A DNA stretch of 64,000 bases from Companilactobacillus ginsenosidimutans. GTDB lineage: Bacteria; Bacillota; Bacilli; Lactobacillales; Lactobacillaceae. Position 1 is the first letter of the stretch; every line of letters begins with the position of its first letter. The translations under genes and the position numbers were made by a program. The stretch lies in contig NZ_CP012034.1 of NCBI RefSeq assembly GCF_001050475.1, forward strand, positions 1,054,001 through 1,118,000, written 5' to 3'. The notes below the pieces were generated by a model. The model did not search any database and was not told the origin of the DNA. It saw only the letters and a list, made by a program, of their open reading frames with translations. Shown here one piece after another: positions 8,764 to 18,405 of the stretch.

Positions 8764-10093
8764 CATTGAGAAGCTTCCTCGAGAAAAAGTTTTTAGAGAT
8801 CCAATCCATAATTACATTCATGTCCAACACAAAGTAATTCTTGATTTGATCAATACAAAGGAATTCCAAAGATTGCGTCGGGTCAAACAACTTGGGACAT
8901 CATCATTTACTTTCCAAGGTGCCGAACATTCACGTTTTACACATTGTATGGGAGTTTATGAAATCACACGTTTAATTTGTGATAACTTTCAGCGTAATTA
9001 TCCTTCAGTAACTGATGATGACGGACTTTGGAATGACGATGAAAGAATAGTCGCACTCTGTGCAGCACTGCTTCATGATCTTGGACACGGCCCTTATTCA
9101 CATGCTTTCGAACATATTTTCAATACCGATCATGAGCAATGGACACAGCAAATAATCACTTCTCCCGAAACTGAAATCAATCAAGTATTAAGACAGGTAT
9201 CATCTGATTTTCCTGAAAAAGTTGCTAGCGTAATTGCAAAGACTTACGAAAACAAGCAAGTCGTTCAAATGATTTCCAGCCAAATAGATGCCGATAGAAT
9301 GGACTATTTGCTGCGTGACGCTTATTTCACGGGTACAAAATACGGTATGTTTGACCTAACTAGAATTCTCCGTGTAATGCGTCCATATAAGGGCGGAATC
9401 GCTTTTGATGCTAACGGAATGCATGCAGTGGAAGATTACGTCCTTTCACGTTTTCAAATGTATCAACAAGTTTATTTTCATCCAGTTTCTCGAGGTATGG
9501 AAGTTGTCCTGACTAAGTTGCTTCGCCGTGCCAAAGATTTGTATGAGCACAATCAAATGAACGGCTTCGAAATGCCCAGTTTGCTAGTTCCATTTTTTGA
9601 AAACAGGGTTAATATCAATGATTACCTAGCATTAGACGATGGAATCCTCAATACATATTTCACTCTCTGGTTAGATTATCCCGACGAAATTCTCAAAGAT
9701 CTTTCATATAAGTTTCTCACTAGAAAGCCTTTCAAATCTGCTCAATATACAGAGGAAACCCAAGATAAATTACCTAAGCTCGCCGATATAGTTGAAGTGG
9801 CTGGATTTGATAAGCAATACTATACTTCAACCAATACAAGTTACGATTTGCCTTACGATGTTTACAATCCTCGTAAGCATAAAAGTCGTACACAAATCGA
9901 AATCATGCAAAATGATGGTTCATTAATTGAACTTTCGACAGTTAGTCGTTTAGTAAACGCTCTGACCGGTAAAATTTTAGGTGATGAACGCTTTTACTTC
10001 CCCAAAGCAATGTTGGAAGAACATTCAGATGATATTTTCAGTGAAGAATACACTAAATTTCAGAAACATATTTACAATGATATGATTATTTAG
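8753..10093 (+). CDS. HD-domain phosphohydrolase, YwfO/dNTPase-like
   Basis: This 446-residue protein carries an HD domain: H in GAEHSRFTHCMG near residue 60, HDLGHGPYSHAFEH near residue 110 and the later D in DADRMDYLLRDA near residue 185. These are the metal ligands of deoxynucleotide triphosphohydrolases. Length and motif order fit the YwfO/EF1143 group, which hydrolyse dNTPs to nucleosides and triphosphate. It begins inside the end of the lipoate-ligase-like gene and ends about 110 bp before glpD. Confidence 0.8.
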   Translation: MTINIEKLPREKVFRDPIHNYIHVQHKVILDLINTKEFQRLRRVKQLGTSSFTFQGAEHSRFTHCMGVYEITRLICDNFQRNYPSVTDDDGLWNDDERIVALCAALLHDLGHGPYSHAFEHIFNTDHEQWTQQIITSPETEINQVLRQVSSDFPEKVASVIAKTYENKQVVQMISSQIDADRMDYLLRDAYFTGTKYGMFDLTRILRVMRPYKGGIAFDANGMHAVEDYVLSRFQMYQQVYFHPVSRGMEVVLTKLLRRAKDLYEHNQMNGFEMPSLLVPFFENRVNINDYLALDDGILNTYFTLWLDYPDEILKDLSYKFLTRKPFKSAQYTEETQDKLPKLADIVEVAGFDKQYYTSTNTSYDLPYDVYNPRKHKSRTQIEIMQNDGSLIELSTVSRLVNALTGKILGDERFYFPKAMLEEHSDDIFSEEYTKFQKHIYNDMII

Positions 10094-10133
10094 AATTTTT
10101 TGCTCTATTATTAAAAAATTTAGTCTTTTCGAA

Positions 10134-10147
10134 TAAAAACGCTTTCA
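10134..10147 (+). promoter_or_regulatory. cre site (CcpA) upstream of glpD
   Basis: TAAAAACGCTTTCA matches the cre consensus TGWAANCGNTNWCA at all but the second position. It lies just upstream of a plausible promoter (TTGGAC, 17 bases, TATAGA) for glpD, so glycerol catabolism is probably under carbon catabolite control. Confidence 0.6.
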
Positions 10148-10204
10148 AACTTTGGACAATTTTACTATTATGTATATAGAACATTTTCCCGAGGAGGAAC
10201 TTTC

Positions 10205-11896
10205 ATGAAAGAATTTTCAAACGAAACTAGAGCCGAGAATTTACAAGCTATGCAAAACCAGGAATTGGATTTGCTTGTAATTGGTGGAGGTATTACTGGT
10301 AGTGGTATCACTCTTGATGCCCAATCACGTGGTATCCAAACTGGTTTAGTTGAAATGCGTGACTTTGCTTCAGGTACTTCAAGTCGTTCAACTAAGCTAG
10401 TCCACGGTGGACTACGTTATTTAGCCCAATTTGCATTAAAAGAAGTTCACGAAGTTGGTAGTGAACGTGCCATTGTTTATAACAATGCCCCACAAATTAC
10501 AACACCATTGAAAATGATGCTCCCATTCTATGCTGGTGGTACATACGGACCATTTATGACATCAGTTGGTCTTGATGTTTATGATCGATTGGCCGGAGTT
10601 AAAAAATCAGAACGTAAAACAATGCTTGAACCAAATGAAACAGTTCAAAGAGAACCATATGTTAAATCAGACGGTTTACTAGGATCAGGATTGTATGTTG
10701 AATACAGAACTGATGATGCACGTCTAACACTAGAAGTTGCTAAAAAAGCTAGCGAACTTGGTGCATTAATTGCTAACTATACAAAGGTTACAGACCTTCT
10801 TTATGATGCCGACGGTAAAGTTTGTGGTGTTAAATATGAAGATATGCAATCCGGTGAAACTGGTGAAATCCATGCTAAGAAAGTTGTAAACTCATGTGGA
10901 CCATGGGTTGATGACATTCGTACAATTGATGGATCAAACACTGGTAAACACCTTCACTTAACAAAGGGTGTTCACTTGGTTATCGATAATGCTAAGTTCC
11001 CTATCTCAAACTCATTATTCTTTGATACACCATTCCATGATGGTCGTATGATGTTCGCCATTCCTCGTGAAGGCAAAACATATATCGGTACAACTGATAC
11101 AACATGGGAAGAAGATCCTAAAGAACCAAACATTACAGTTTCAGATGTTACATACATCCTTGCAGCTGCTAACCAAATGTTTGAACTTCCACAAAAGCTT
11201 ACTCCAGATGACGTTGAAGCTGGCTGGTCAGGTGTTCGTCCACTTATCCAAGAAGAAGGTAAATCACCTTCAGAAATTTCACGTAAAGATGAAATATTCC
11301 AATCAGATTCAGGACTACTTTCAATCGCCGGTGGTAAATTAACTGGTTACCGTAAGATGGCTGAAAAAATTGTTGATTTAGTTGGCGAATCACTTGCTGA
11401 AACAACAGATTACACATTCCAAGGTCAACAAACAGAAAATCTTCAACTATCAGGTGGAGATGTTGGTGGTGACGAAGGTTGGTCATCATACTTTGACAAG
11501 ATGGTTCACGAAGGTATCGTAAACTATGATCTAGAACGTGAAGATGCTGAAAAGCTTGTTCAACGTTACGGTTCAAATGTGGCTGATATCTATGCTCTTC
11601 TACCAGATGGTGAAGAAAAAGATGGACTTCCACGTGTCGACTGGGCAATGCTTCAATATGGTATTAAAGCCGAAATGGTTGAACACCCTATTGATTACTT
11701 GCTACGTCGTAGTAGCCAAATGCTCTTTAACATCAATCACATGAAAGAAGTTAAAGACGGTGTTATCAACTATATGGCTGATTTCTACAACTGGGATGAA
11801 GCTACTAAGAAAGCTATGACTGACGAAGTTAATACTAAGCTTGCATTAACAGACTTGCACGAGATTAAAGATGCATATGCCGCTCACGAAGCATAA
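10205..11896 (+). CDS. glpD: Glycerol-3-phosphate dehydrogenase/oxidase
   Basis: This 563-residue FAD-dependent enzyme oxidises glycerol-3-phosphate to dihydroxyacetone phosphate at the membrane. The Rossmann FAD motif is LLVIGGGITGSGI (about residues 23-35), followed by SSRSTKLVHGGLRYL, a GlpD signature. Its length is near that of GlpD (about 555 residues) and shorter than streptococcal GlpO (about 609), so it may lack the oxidase-type insert. In lactobacilli, however, this family often uses O2 and makes H2O2. GAGGAGG precedes the ATG. It is monocistronic, with a cre site upstream and a terminator downstream. Confidence 0.92.
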   Translation: MKEFSNETRAENLQAMQNQELDLLVIGGGITGSGITLDAQSRGIQTGLVEMRDFASGTSSRSTKLVHGGLRYLAQFALKEVHEVGSERAIVYNNAPQITTPLKMMLPFYAGGTYGPFMTSVGLDVYDRLAGVKKSERKTMLEPNETVQREPYVKSDGLLGSGLYVEYRTDDARLTLEVAKKASELGALIANYTKVTDLLYDADGKVCGVKYEDMQSGETGEIHAKKVVNSCGPWVDDIRTIDGSNTGKHLHLTKGVHLVIDNAKFPISNSLFFDTPFHDGRMMFAIPREGKTYIGTTDTTWEEDPKEPNITVSDVTYILAAANQMFELPQKLTPDDVEAGWSGVRPLIQEEGKSPSEISRKDEIFQSDSGLLSIAGGKLTGYRKMAEKIVDLVGESLAETTDYTFQGQQTENLQLSGGDVGGDEGWSSYFDKMVHEGIVNYDLEREDAEKLVQRYGSNVADIYALLPDGEEKDGLPRVDWAMLQYGIKAEMVEHPIDYLLRRSSQMLFNINHMKEVKDGVINYMADFYNWDEATKKAMTDEVNTKLALTDLHEIKDAYAAHEA

Positions 11897-11906
11897 TGTT
11901 TTTTCT

Positions 11907-11943
11907 AAAATAAACTCTATTTTTATTGGAGTTTATTTTTTTT
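11907..11943 (+). terminator. Terminator after glpD
   Basis: AAATAAACTC (11908-11917) pairs with GAGTTTATTT (11929-11938) and is followed by a long T run. Confidence 0.8.
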
Positions 11944-12110
11944 GCGTTAATTGCTGTTGTTGAGGTTGGCTTTCGATAAAATTCTGTTGTTCTCTCTGGG
12001 GTTCAAGGTTCACTCTAGTTTTGTCAAAACACATACTTCTAAACAGAACAATTTCAATTCAAATAAACACATCTATTAGAATATTTAGTATTTACTTTAC
12101 AGAGGACACA
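11944..12110. other. Intergenic stretch with no recognised gene
   Basis: The bases between the glpD terminator and the next hairpin are AT-rich. I see no open frame with a ribosome-binding site and no RNA gene. Nothing further can be supported. Confidence 0.5.
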
Positions 12111-12152
12111 AAAATGGTCGAGTTCAATATTTAATATTGTTCTCGACCATTT
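12111..12152 (-). terminator. Terminator after the SLAP-like gene
   Basis: AAATGGTCGAG (12112-12122) pairs with CTCGACCATTT (12142-12152), with a small inner hairpin CAATATT/AATATTG in the loop. Flanking A and T runs make it usable on both strands; it lies downstream of the minus-strand gene at 12198. Confidence 0.75.
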
Positions 12153-12197
12153 GTTATTTTATATTTTTATTTTCTCGATTGTTAGTTAACTGTTAAA

Positions 12198-12731
12198 TTA
12201 ACGTGTGATATTAACGTCTGTAGCTTTTACCCATTGATTAGTTGAAACTCTGTACATGATTACTCCGTGTACTGTCATTCTTTGATCAGTGATGTATTGC
12301 ATTCCTGCTGGGAGTGTTCCTACTATGTTGGCATCTGAGTCGTATAGATTTGCATCATTTCTAGCTGTTACCAATGATTTACCGATTGGGTTGATGAATT
12401 TTACATCACTTGGTTTTACCCATTCATCAGTTGATACACGATAAAGTGTTGGTTGTCCTTGGCTCATTAACATTCTGTCAGCAATCCAATAAGTTCCGGG
12501 TGCTAAGCTTCTGCTTGTTGCTTCTCCCTTTGAGTTATAAAGTACTGTTTGGTTATTTGCTAGTACTTCCCCATTGATAACTTGATAGTCACCGTTATAT
12601 TGTCCATCAGAATCATACTGATTATTGACACTGACGTTGTTGTCATCGGCTGTGGCGAAGACAGTTGATGTTGTCATACCGCCTAGAGTTAATGCTACGG
12701 CACCGGCAACGATTAGTTTAGTGATTTTCAT
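12198..12731 (-). CDS. Secreted protein with two SLAP-like repeats
   Basis: This protein of about 177 residues starts MKITKLIVAGAVALTLGG, a Sec signal peptide with probable cleavage after VFA. The mature part has two copies of a module: tracts ending in LYRVSTDEWVKPSDV and MYRVSTNQWVKATDV. These resemble the SLAP (S-layer-like) cell-wall binding domain of lactobacilli. There is no catalytic domain, transmembrane tail or sortase motif, so it is probably a small wall-associated protein. The frame is open from a TTG at 12740, but AGGGG spacing favours the ATG at 12731. It is monocistronic. Confidence 0.75.
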   Translation of the reverse strand: MKITKLIVAGAVALTLGGMTTSTVFATADDNNVSVNNQYDSDGQYNGDYQVINGEVLANNQTVLYNSKGEATSRSLAPGTYWIADRMLMSQGQPTLYRVSTDEWVKPSDVKFINPIGKSLVTARNDANLYDSDANIVGTLPAGMQYITDQRMTVHGVIMYRVSTNQWVKATDVNITR

Positions 12732-12894
12732 TTTTTGCAACCCCTTTTATGAATATTTTGCTTACTACTATAAATATACCATTATTTAGACATCATATTC
12801 GATGTAATATGCAATTAATCTTAAAACCCTTTAATTTTTTTTCAATTGATAGTAAAGTAATTGCATACTGTTGCAAAATAAAGGAGAATTCTAA

Positions 12895-13305
12895 ATGTTT
12901 AAAGAATTTCAAGAGTTCATTTCACGTGGTAGTGTTGTCGATTTAGCTGTCGGTGTTATTATTGGTGCCGCTTTCAATACTTTGGTATCAGCATTAACTA
13001 CCTACTTGCTTAATCCTTTGATTGGTCTATTAATCGGTCGAATTGATCTTACAGATATGAAGTTCACTGTTTTTGGTGCCAACTTCTTAATTGGTGATTT
13101 TATCAATGCACTTATTAACTTTTTAATCATTATGTTCGTTGTCTTTACTATTGTTCGTTTGATGAATAAGATGCGTCGTGATGGTTCTTCTAGTAAGTTT
13201 GATAATGTTCAAGAAACTGATCCTCAACTTGAGTATCTTCAACAAATTCGTGATTTGTTGAGATATCAATCACAACAACAAAATAATCACCGCGATCGTT
13301 ATTAG
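12895..13305 (+). CDS. mscL: Large-conductance mechanosensitive channel
   Basis: This 136-residue protein starts MFKEFQEFISRGSVVDLAVGVIIGAAF, the first helix and pore-lining segment of MscL. A second membrane helix is at about residues 72-95 and a charged C-terminal helix follows. It forms a homopentameric channel that opens under hypo-osmotic stress. AAAGGAG precedes the ATG. It is a single gene; a family A palindromic element begins 55 bp after its stop. Confidence 0.97.
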   Translation: MFKEFQEFISRGSVVDLAVGVIIGAAFNTLVSALTTYLLNPLIGLLIGRIDLTDMKFTVFGANFLIGDFINALINFLIIMFVVFTIVRLMNKMRRDGSSSKFDNVQETDPQLEYLQQIRDLLRYQSQQQNNHRDRY

Positions 13306-13360
13306 GGTGGTTTTGTAAAAAAATAATATTGAGCTGGATTTTCTTATCTGCGGATTATTG

Positions 13361-13523
13361 CCGATGGAGGGGGAAATCGATTCTTCGGTCTGGAACGCTG
13401 CCGGGATCGTTTGAAGCCATTTCATAGTTCGAAATGTCTCCAAAGCGACCCTTTCACTAAGCTGACTTCGTCAGCAAAGTGAAATTTGGCGGCTGAGACC
13501 GAATCGATTTCCCCCTCCATCTA
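13361..13523 (+). repeat. Palindromic intergenic element, family A copy 1
   Basis: The ends form a perfect 21-bp inverted repeat (13363-13383 with 13501-13521). Inside are a second helix GGTCT/AGACC (13387-13391 with 13496-13500) and GCTGCC/GGCGGC with one G-U. Two hairpins follow: CATTTC/GAAATG within TTTGAAG...CTCCAAA, and TTTCACT..GCTGAC-TTC-GTCAGC..AGTGAAA. It is one of five copies in the window (also 29288, 37664, 49110, 60254), all in the same orientation. It ends CCATCTA like the others and codes for nothing evident. Confidence 0.9.
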
Positions 13524-13635
13524 ATTTTAGTGATATTCTGTTTCATCGTTATTCTTTTCGAAACTTTTGTTCGTTTAGGAAGTTCAAGGGCTAGTTCAAA
13601 ATCAAGGTCAAAATCATAAATTCAAGTGATATCGC

Positions 13636-13676
13636 AAAAGAGACTCAAAACTAAAAACGTTTTGGGTCTCTTTTTC
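13636..13676 (+). terminator. Bidirectional terminator between mscL and the convergent oxidoreductase gene
   Basis: AAAAGAGACTCAAAAC (13636-13651) pairs with GTTTTGGGTCTCTTTT (13659-13674) with one G-U pair, and a T run follows on the plus strand. Confidence 0.8.
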
Positions 13677-13722
13677 TCTGTAAAATTCAATATATAAATT
13701 CAATACATAGGTTCTGATAATT

Positions 13723-14754
13723 TTAGTGCAATGGTGTTACTACTTTCAAATCTAGTGCTTGTAAGAATCCTTTGGCTCCTTCTACTACTTGAGGGATTAC
13801 GTTGACGCTTGGTGCTGCACTGGTTACGTAGCTTTCGTCTAGTGGCATTAGTCCGTCGATACTGATGTCTAGTGCCTTTGGGATTCCTTCTATGTGAATA
13901 TTATTTTTAATTGGTGGGTTTGGTGCTACGTCGTTGCAGATTTTGTGGACGTAGATTAGGCTGGCCTTTCTTTCACCGTTTACCATTCCACTCATTGTAA
14001 ATTTATGGCCACTGATTGTTCCTTTTTTCACTGTTCCGAAAATTGGATGTAAGTCTTCTGGAGCTGTGTAGCATTCGTGTTCGATTTTCATGTCGTCAAA
14101 TTTGAATCCTAATCTTGCTCCCATTTCGTATACACCTGATACGTAGTATGATGCTATCCCCATTTTCAGTTTGTCTTGTGGGAACTTTTCTGGATCCATT
14201 CCGTAGCCGAAAACTTTTACCCAGCTAGAATAGTTGTGTTGGTCGTCCTCACCTGATTGGACTGTGATGCTGTCTACTTGGCCCATCAATCCTGCTAACA
14301 CTGTTGGAATATATGATGCATATGCTCCGGGCAATAGTCCTGTTGGTAAATACGATACGTTGTTTTTTTTAGCGGCATCATCAATCATTTTGTATAGATC
14401 TGGTGTTGTTACTTGTGAATAATAGATTGGTAGTGTTGTGATGACATTTTTACCAGCATTCAATACTTTGACAATATCGTTTGCGCTCGGTGTGAACCCA
14501 CCTTTTTCATCACGAACTAAAGGTGTGTAATCCAAGACTACATCTGCATCCATGTCTAAAACTTTATCGATGTCATCTTCAACAGTTACTCCGGTTTTTT
14601 CGAAATCGAAGATTTCACCTGAATCTTTCCCAATCTTTTTTGGATCTGTATCAACTGCTCCAACTAATTTTAATGACTCCTTTGATTGAACCATTCTAAC
14701 AGCAGCTCTTCCGACGTTTCCTAAACCCCAGATGATTACTTTGTACTGTTTCAT
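13723..14754 (-). CDS. NAD(P)-dependent oxidoreductase, 2,4-diaminopentanoate dehydrogenase-like
   Basis: This 343-residue protein has an N-terminal Rossmann motif VIIWGLGNVGRAAV (residues 6-19) of the dihydrodipicolinate-reductase type. Overall it resembles the 2,4-diaminopentanoate dehydrogenase family. In clostridia that enzyme acts in ornithine fermentation. No ornithine pathway partners are nearby, so the substrate here is unknown; an amino-acid-derived amine is a reasonable guess. It is a single gene facing mscL convergently. Confidence 0.6.
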   Translation of the reverse strand: MKQYKVIIWGLGNVGRAAVRMVQSKESLKLVGAVDTDPKKIGKDSGEIFDFEKTGVTVEDDIDKVLDMDADVVLDYTPLVRDEKGGFTPSANDIVKVLNAGKNVITTLPIYYSQVTTPDLYKMIDDAAKKNNVSYLPTGLLPGAYASYIPTVLAGLMGQVDSITVQSGEDDQHNYSSWVKVFGYGMDPEKFPQDKLKMGIASYYVSGVYEMGARLGFKFDDMKIEHECYTAPEDLHPIFGTVKKGTISGHKFTMSGMVNGERKASLIYVHKICNDVAPNPPIKNNIHIEGIPKALDISIDGLMPLDESYVTSAAPSVNVIPQVVEGAKGFLQALDLKVVTPLH

Positions 14755-14870
14755 TGTTTTCGCCTGTCCTAAGTGCCTTTTATGGCAAAATTTGGACTTG
14801 ATTAATCCTGCTTGTCCATGTTAATAATATCACAATATCAAAATATTAATTGGTTTTGTTTTAATAAATA

Positions 14871-14904
14871 AAAAAAAGCTAACCTGACTTAACAGATTAG
14901 CTTT
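14871..14904 (-). terminator. Terminator after prs
   Basis: On the minus strand AAAGCTAA...TTAGCTTT with an inner CTG/CAG pairing is followed by seven T. It lies directly after the prs stop. Confidence 0.8.
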
Positions 14905-14916
14905 GGTTAACATTTA

Positions 14917-15894
14917 TTATTTACTACGTTTGAAACGTGTGTTGAACAATGGACTGACTGGCTCATTGTTGTGAATACGTTCAATTGCATCACCGATAAG
15001 TGGTCCGACTGAAACTTGAACCATACGATCAATAACTCTTTCTTTGGGAAGGTTGATTGAATCAGTAACGATTAACTTCTTAATTGGTGAAGCTTCAATT
15101 CTTTCAACAGCTGGACCAGAAAGAATTGGGTGTGTACAACTTGCGTACACTTCTGTTGCACCGGCATCGATAAGTGCTTGTGATGCCAATGTAATTGTAC
15201 CAGCAGTATCAATCATGTCATCAATAATGATGGCACGCTTGCCTTTAACATTACCGATAATGTTCATAACTTCAGCAACGTTAGCACGAGGACGACGTTT
15301 GTCAATGATAGCAATTGGTGTCTTCAGGAATTCTGCCAATTTTCTAGCACGTGTTACACCACCATGATCAGGTGAAACAACAACAGCATCTTCTTCCAAA
15401 TGATTTGATAAGAAGTAGTCAGCCAATAATGGAGCACCCATTAAGTGGTCAACTGGAATATCAAAGAATCCTTGGATTTGTGCAGCATGTAAATCTAAAG
15501 CTAGTACACGGTTTGCACCGGCACGTTGTAACATATTAGCTACTAATTTAGCAGTAATAGGTTCACGTGAACGTGATTTACGATCTTGACGTGCATAGCC
15601 ATAATATGGCATTACAACACTGATGAAGTGAGCTGAAGCACGTTTAAGTGCATCAATCATGATTAGTAGTTCCATCAAGTTATCGTTAACAGGTGCAGAA
15701 GTTGATTGAATTAAAAATACATCAGCACCACGAATACTTTCTTCAATGTTAATTTGAATTTCACCATCACTAAAACGTGTTACAGATGATTTACCAAGAG
15801 GAATACCAACCTCTTTAGCAATCTTTTCTGCCAATGGTTTGTTAGAATTTAATGCAAAAATTTTGAGCGGACGTTCATTATCTTTATATGCCAT
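14917..15894 (-). CDS. prs: Ribose-phosphate pyrophosphokinase
   Basis: Prs makes PRPP from ribose-5-phosphate and ATP for nucleotide, His and Trp synthesis. The 325-residue protein has the class I signatures: [32 protein letters not shown] (divalent-cation binding), the flexible-loop segment [14 protein letters not shown] and the PRPP loop [12 protein letters not shown]. It follows glmU by 15 bp, the conserved glmU-prs pair of Firmicutes, and purR lies upstream. Confidence 0.97.
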   Translation of the reverse strand: MAYKDNERPLKIFALNSNKPLAEKIAKEVGIPLGKSSVTRFSDGEIQINIEESIRGADVFLIQSTSAPVNDNLMELLIMIDALKRASAHFISVVMPYYGYARQDRKSRSREPITAKLVANMLQRAGANRVLALDLHAAQIQGFFDIPVDHLMGAPLLADYFLSNHLEEDAVVVSPDHGGVTRARKLAEFLKTPIAIIDKRRPRANVAEVMNIIGNVKGKRAIIIDDMIDTAGTITLASQALIDAGATEVYASCTHPILSGPAVERIEASPIKKLIVTDSINLPKERVIDRMVQVSVGPLIGDAIERIHNNEPVSPLFNTRFKRSK

Positions 15895-15909
15895 TAATAT
15901 CTCACCTTA

Positions 15910-17298
15910 TTATTTCCATTCTTCACTTTTTGATAGTGGTAGTTTGTCCCAATAATCCTCTTTATTGGTTTGTCTTGGTCGAGCTATTGCCATTGCGTGG
16001 AAAGGAACATCCTTGTTGACAGATGATCCGGCAGCAATAAATGAATGATCTGCCATTTCAACTGGTGCAATAACATTTGAATTAGAACCGATGAATGAGT
16101 GGTCACCGATTGTACTGTGGAATTTCTTCACACCATCATAATTTACGAATACGACACCACATCCGACGTTAATGTCGGTACCTAGTGTAGCATCCCCAAC
16201 ATATGAAAGGTGTCCTACTTTTGTTCTGTCACCAATAACTGCATTTTTAACTTCACAAAAGTTACCAATGTGAACTCCTTTACCAATGTCAGCCTTTGGA
16301 CGAAGATGTGAATTAGGTCCAATATTGCTACCGGTATGCATGATAGCTTCTTCTAGTGTTGAACTAATGATTGTCACTCCATCTTCAACAATAGAATCTT
16401 GAATACGTGAACCTAATCCAATCAAACAGTCAGAACCAATCTTAGTTTTGCCAAAAATCTTAACATTGGGTTCAATGGTAGTATCATTACCAATCTCAAC
16501 ATCAACGTCAATGTATGTATTTTCGGGATCAACGATTGTTACTCCATCACGCATGTGTTGTTCGTTGATACGTTTTCTCATCAACTTTTCGGCTTGTGAT
16601 AAAGCCACACGATCATTAACACCAAGAGATTCGCTTAAATCACTCATTTGATAAGCAACAATCTTCTCACCTTGTGACTTCAAAATTGAAACTACATCAG
16701 GCAAATAGTACTCACCTTGAGCATTGTCGTTGTTAACTGAATGTAAGTTTTCAAAGAGCATCTTGTTATCGAAACAATAAACTCCAGTGTTGATCTCTTG
16801 AATAGCTTTCTCTTCTTCGGAAGCATCCTTTTGTTCAACAACTTTAGAAACGTTACCTTTTTGGTCACGGATAATACGTCCATAACCGAATGGGTCTTGC
16901 GCATGTGCAGTCAAAATTGAAACTGCAGCATTTTGTTTTTCGTGGTAGTCAAATAATTTTTGGAAAGTATCAGCTGTAAACAATGGAGTGTCACCACTTA
17001 CAATCAGAGTCATTCCATCCTTATCACCTAAATCTTTCTCAGCTTGTAGAACCGCATGGGCAGTACCCAGTTGTTCTTCTTGCAAGGCGTAACAAGTACG
17101 ATCACCTAATAAATCTTTAACTTTCTCGGCACCGTTACCAATTACTGTTTCAATCAAGTCAGGGTGAATCTTCTCAACTTGAGTAACGACATGATCCACC
17201 ATAGCCTTACCTGCTACTGGTTGAAGCACTTTGTATAACTTAGACTTCATTCTAGTACCCATACCAGCTGCAAGGATTATTACATAACGATTAGACAT
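15910..17298 (-). CDS. glmU: Bifunctional GlmU: GlcN-1-P acetyltransferase / GlcNAc-1-P uridylyltransferase
   Basis: GlmU makes UDP-GlcNAc for peptidoglycan and teichoic acids. The N-terminal nucleotidyltransferase domain has [18 protein letters not shown] (about residues 7-24) and the C-terminal half is a left-handed beta-helix of hexapeptide repeats ending near [12 protein letters not shown]. The frame is open from 17319 but the ATG at 17298 has GAAAGGAAG at good spacing, giving 462 residues. It is co-directional with purR upstream and prs downstream. Confidence 0.96.
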   Translation of the reverse strand: MSNRYVIILAAGMGTRMKSKLYKVLQPVAGKAMVDHVVTQVEKIHPDLIETVIGNGAEKVKDLLGDRTCYALQEEQLGTAHAVLQAEKDLGDKDGMTLIVSGDTPLFTADTFQKLFDYHEKQNAAVSILTAHAQDPFGYGRIIRDQKGNVSKVVEQKDASEEEKAIQEINTGVYCFDNKMLFENLHSVNNDNAQGEYYLPDVVSILKSQGEKIVAYQMSDLSESLGVNDRVALSQAEKLMRKRINEQHMRDGVTIVDPENTYIDVDVEIGNDTTIEPNVKIFGKTKIGSDCLIGLGSRIQDSIVEDGVTIISSTLEEAIMHTGSNIGPNSHLRPKADIGKGVHIGNFCEVKNAVIGDRTKVGHLSYVGDATLGTDINVGCGVVFVNYDGVKKFHSTIGDHSFIGSNSNVIAPVEMADHSFIAAGSSVNKDVPFHAMAIARPRQTNKEDYWDKLPLSKSEEWK

Positions 17299-17372
17299 TG
17301 GAAACTTCCTTTCAGTCATACAAATATATACATATATAATAGCATTATTCTAGGTAATGCCTCAATTAAGAT

Positions 17373-18215
17373 TTACTCAAAATAACTGAAATCTGTCTTA
17401 GCTAAATAATCACCATTTTCGATGTTAATTATTTTATTTTCTTGATCAATATCTTTGACCTTACAAATTGATGTAACATCGTTATCTCTAACTTCGGGAT
17501 CAATCAGTGCATTCTCAGCAAAAACCGTAACACCAACGAAAATGGCGTTAAACTCGTTGATTAAAGAGCGCATACCATTAATAGTACCGCCACCCTTCAT
17601 GAAGTCGTCGACTACTAAAACTCTCGAGCCCTCGTCCAAGCTACGTTTTGACAACTCCATTTTCTCAATACGGTCTGACGAACCAGATGCATAATTGACG
17701 CTGATTGTTGATCCTTCAGTAATCTTTGAGTCGCGACGGACGATTACGAATGGGATATTCAAAAAGCTTGCAACACTTTGGGCGATTGGTATCCCTTTTG
17801 TTGCTACGGTCATTACGACATCGATTGAGCTTTGTGAATATTGTGTGGCAATCATTCTACCGATGGTACGCAAAACTCCTGGATCTGCTAATAGATCTGT
17901 GAGATAAACGTATCCTCCTGGAAGGATTCTATCTGGCTCTGTTAGACGTTTCTTGACGTCTTCGATGAATTCGGTTGCTTCTCGTTTGGAGATGCCAGGT
18001 GTAAATATAACGCCACCACCGGCACCTGGAAGTGTTTCAAGTACACCTGTTCCTCGAATCATAAACGTTCTTCGTAAAATGCCTAGATCTTCGGAAATGG
18101 AAGATTTGGCTGATTCATAACGGTCCGCAAAGAAAGCCAATGAAATCAATGTGTGTGGTCTTTCTAATAAATAACGGGTCATGTCAATCAAACGTTCGCT
18201 TCTTCGTGTTTTCAT
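17373..18215 (-). CDS. purR: Purine operon repressor
   Basis: This 280-residue PurR of the Bacillus/Lactococcus type has an N-terminal winged-helix domain (about residues 1-75). A phosphoribosyltransferase-like domain follows, with the PRPP motif VLVVDDFMKGGGT near residue 205. PRPP binding lowers DNA binding in Bacillus; in Lactococcus the protein acts as an activator. Two PurBox-like motifs upstream suggest autoregulation. The position before glmU is conserved in Firmicutes. Confidence 0.95.
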   Translation of the reverse strand: MKTRRSERLIDMTRYLLERPHTLISLAFFADRYESAKSSISEDLGILRRTFMIRGTGVLETLPGAGGGVIFTPGISKREATEFIEDVKKRLTEPDRILPGGYVYLTDLLADPGVLRTIGRMIATQYSQSSIDVVMTVATKGIPIAQSVASFLNIPFVIVRRDSKITEGSTISVNYASGSSDRIEKMELSKRSLDEGSRVLVVDDFMKGGGTINGMRSLINEFNAIFVGVTVFAENALIDPEVRDNDVTSICKVKDIDQENKIINIENGDYLAKTDFSYFE

Positions 18216-18309
18216 AACTTATTCTCCTAAAAACATATCATGTTTAAAATTATAAAGTAATTTTCCCAACAATTCACTTATTTTCCGCTTTTTAATTAAG
18301 AATTTCAAG

Positions 18310-18346
18310 ATAAATTACGGATAATCTACTAAAATCGTTCGTGATT
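18310..18346 (-). promoter_or_regulatory. Two PurBox-like motifs upstream of purR
   Basis: On the minus strand AATCACGAACGATTTT (18331-18346) and GATTATCCGTAATTTAT (18310-18326) each resemble part of the PurBox consensus AWWWCCGAACWWT. Both are imperfect, so this is a tentative PurR autoregulation site. Confidence 0.3.
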
Positions 18347-18363
18347 ACCTAAAAAATTCCAAC

Positions 18364-18390
18364 AAAAAAAGGATTACCTTCTGGTAATCC
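18364..18390 (-). terminator. Terminator after veg
   Basis: GGATTACC (18371-18378) and GGTAATCC (18383-18390) form an 8-bp stem with a four-base loop; on the minus strand seven T follow. Confidence 0.85.
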
Positions 18391-18405
18391 CACTAAGAAG
18401 CTCTA

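Noticed and set aside
13361..13523. Family A elements as ordinary intrinsic terminators
   Set aside because: The closing stem is not followed by a T run, and a normal terminator lies further downstream at copies 1, 3 and 5 or upstream at copy 2.
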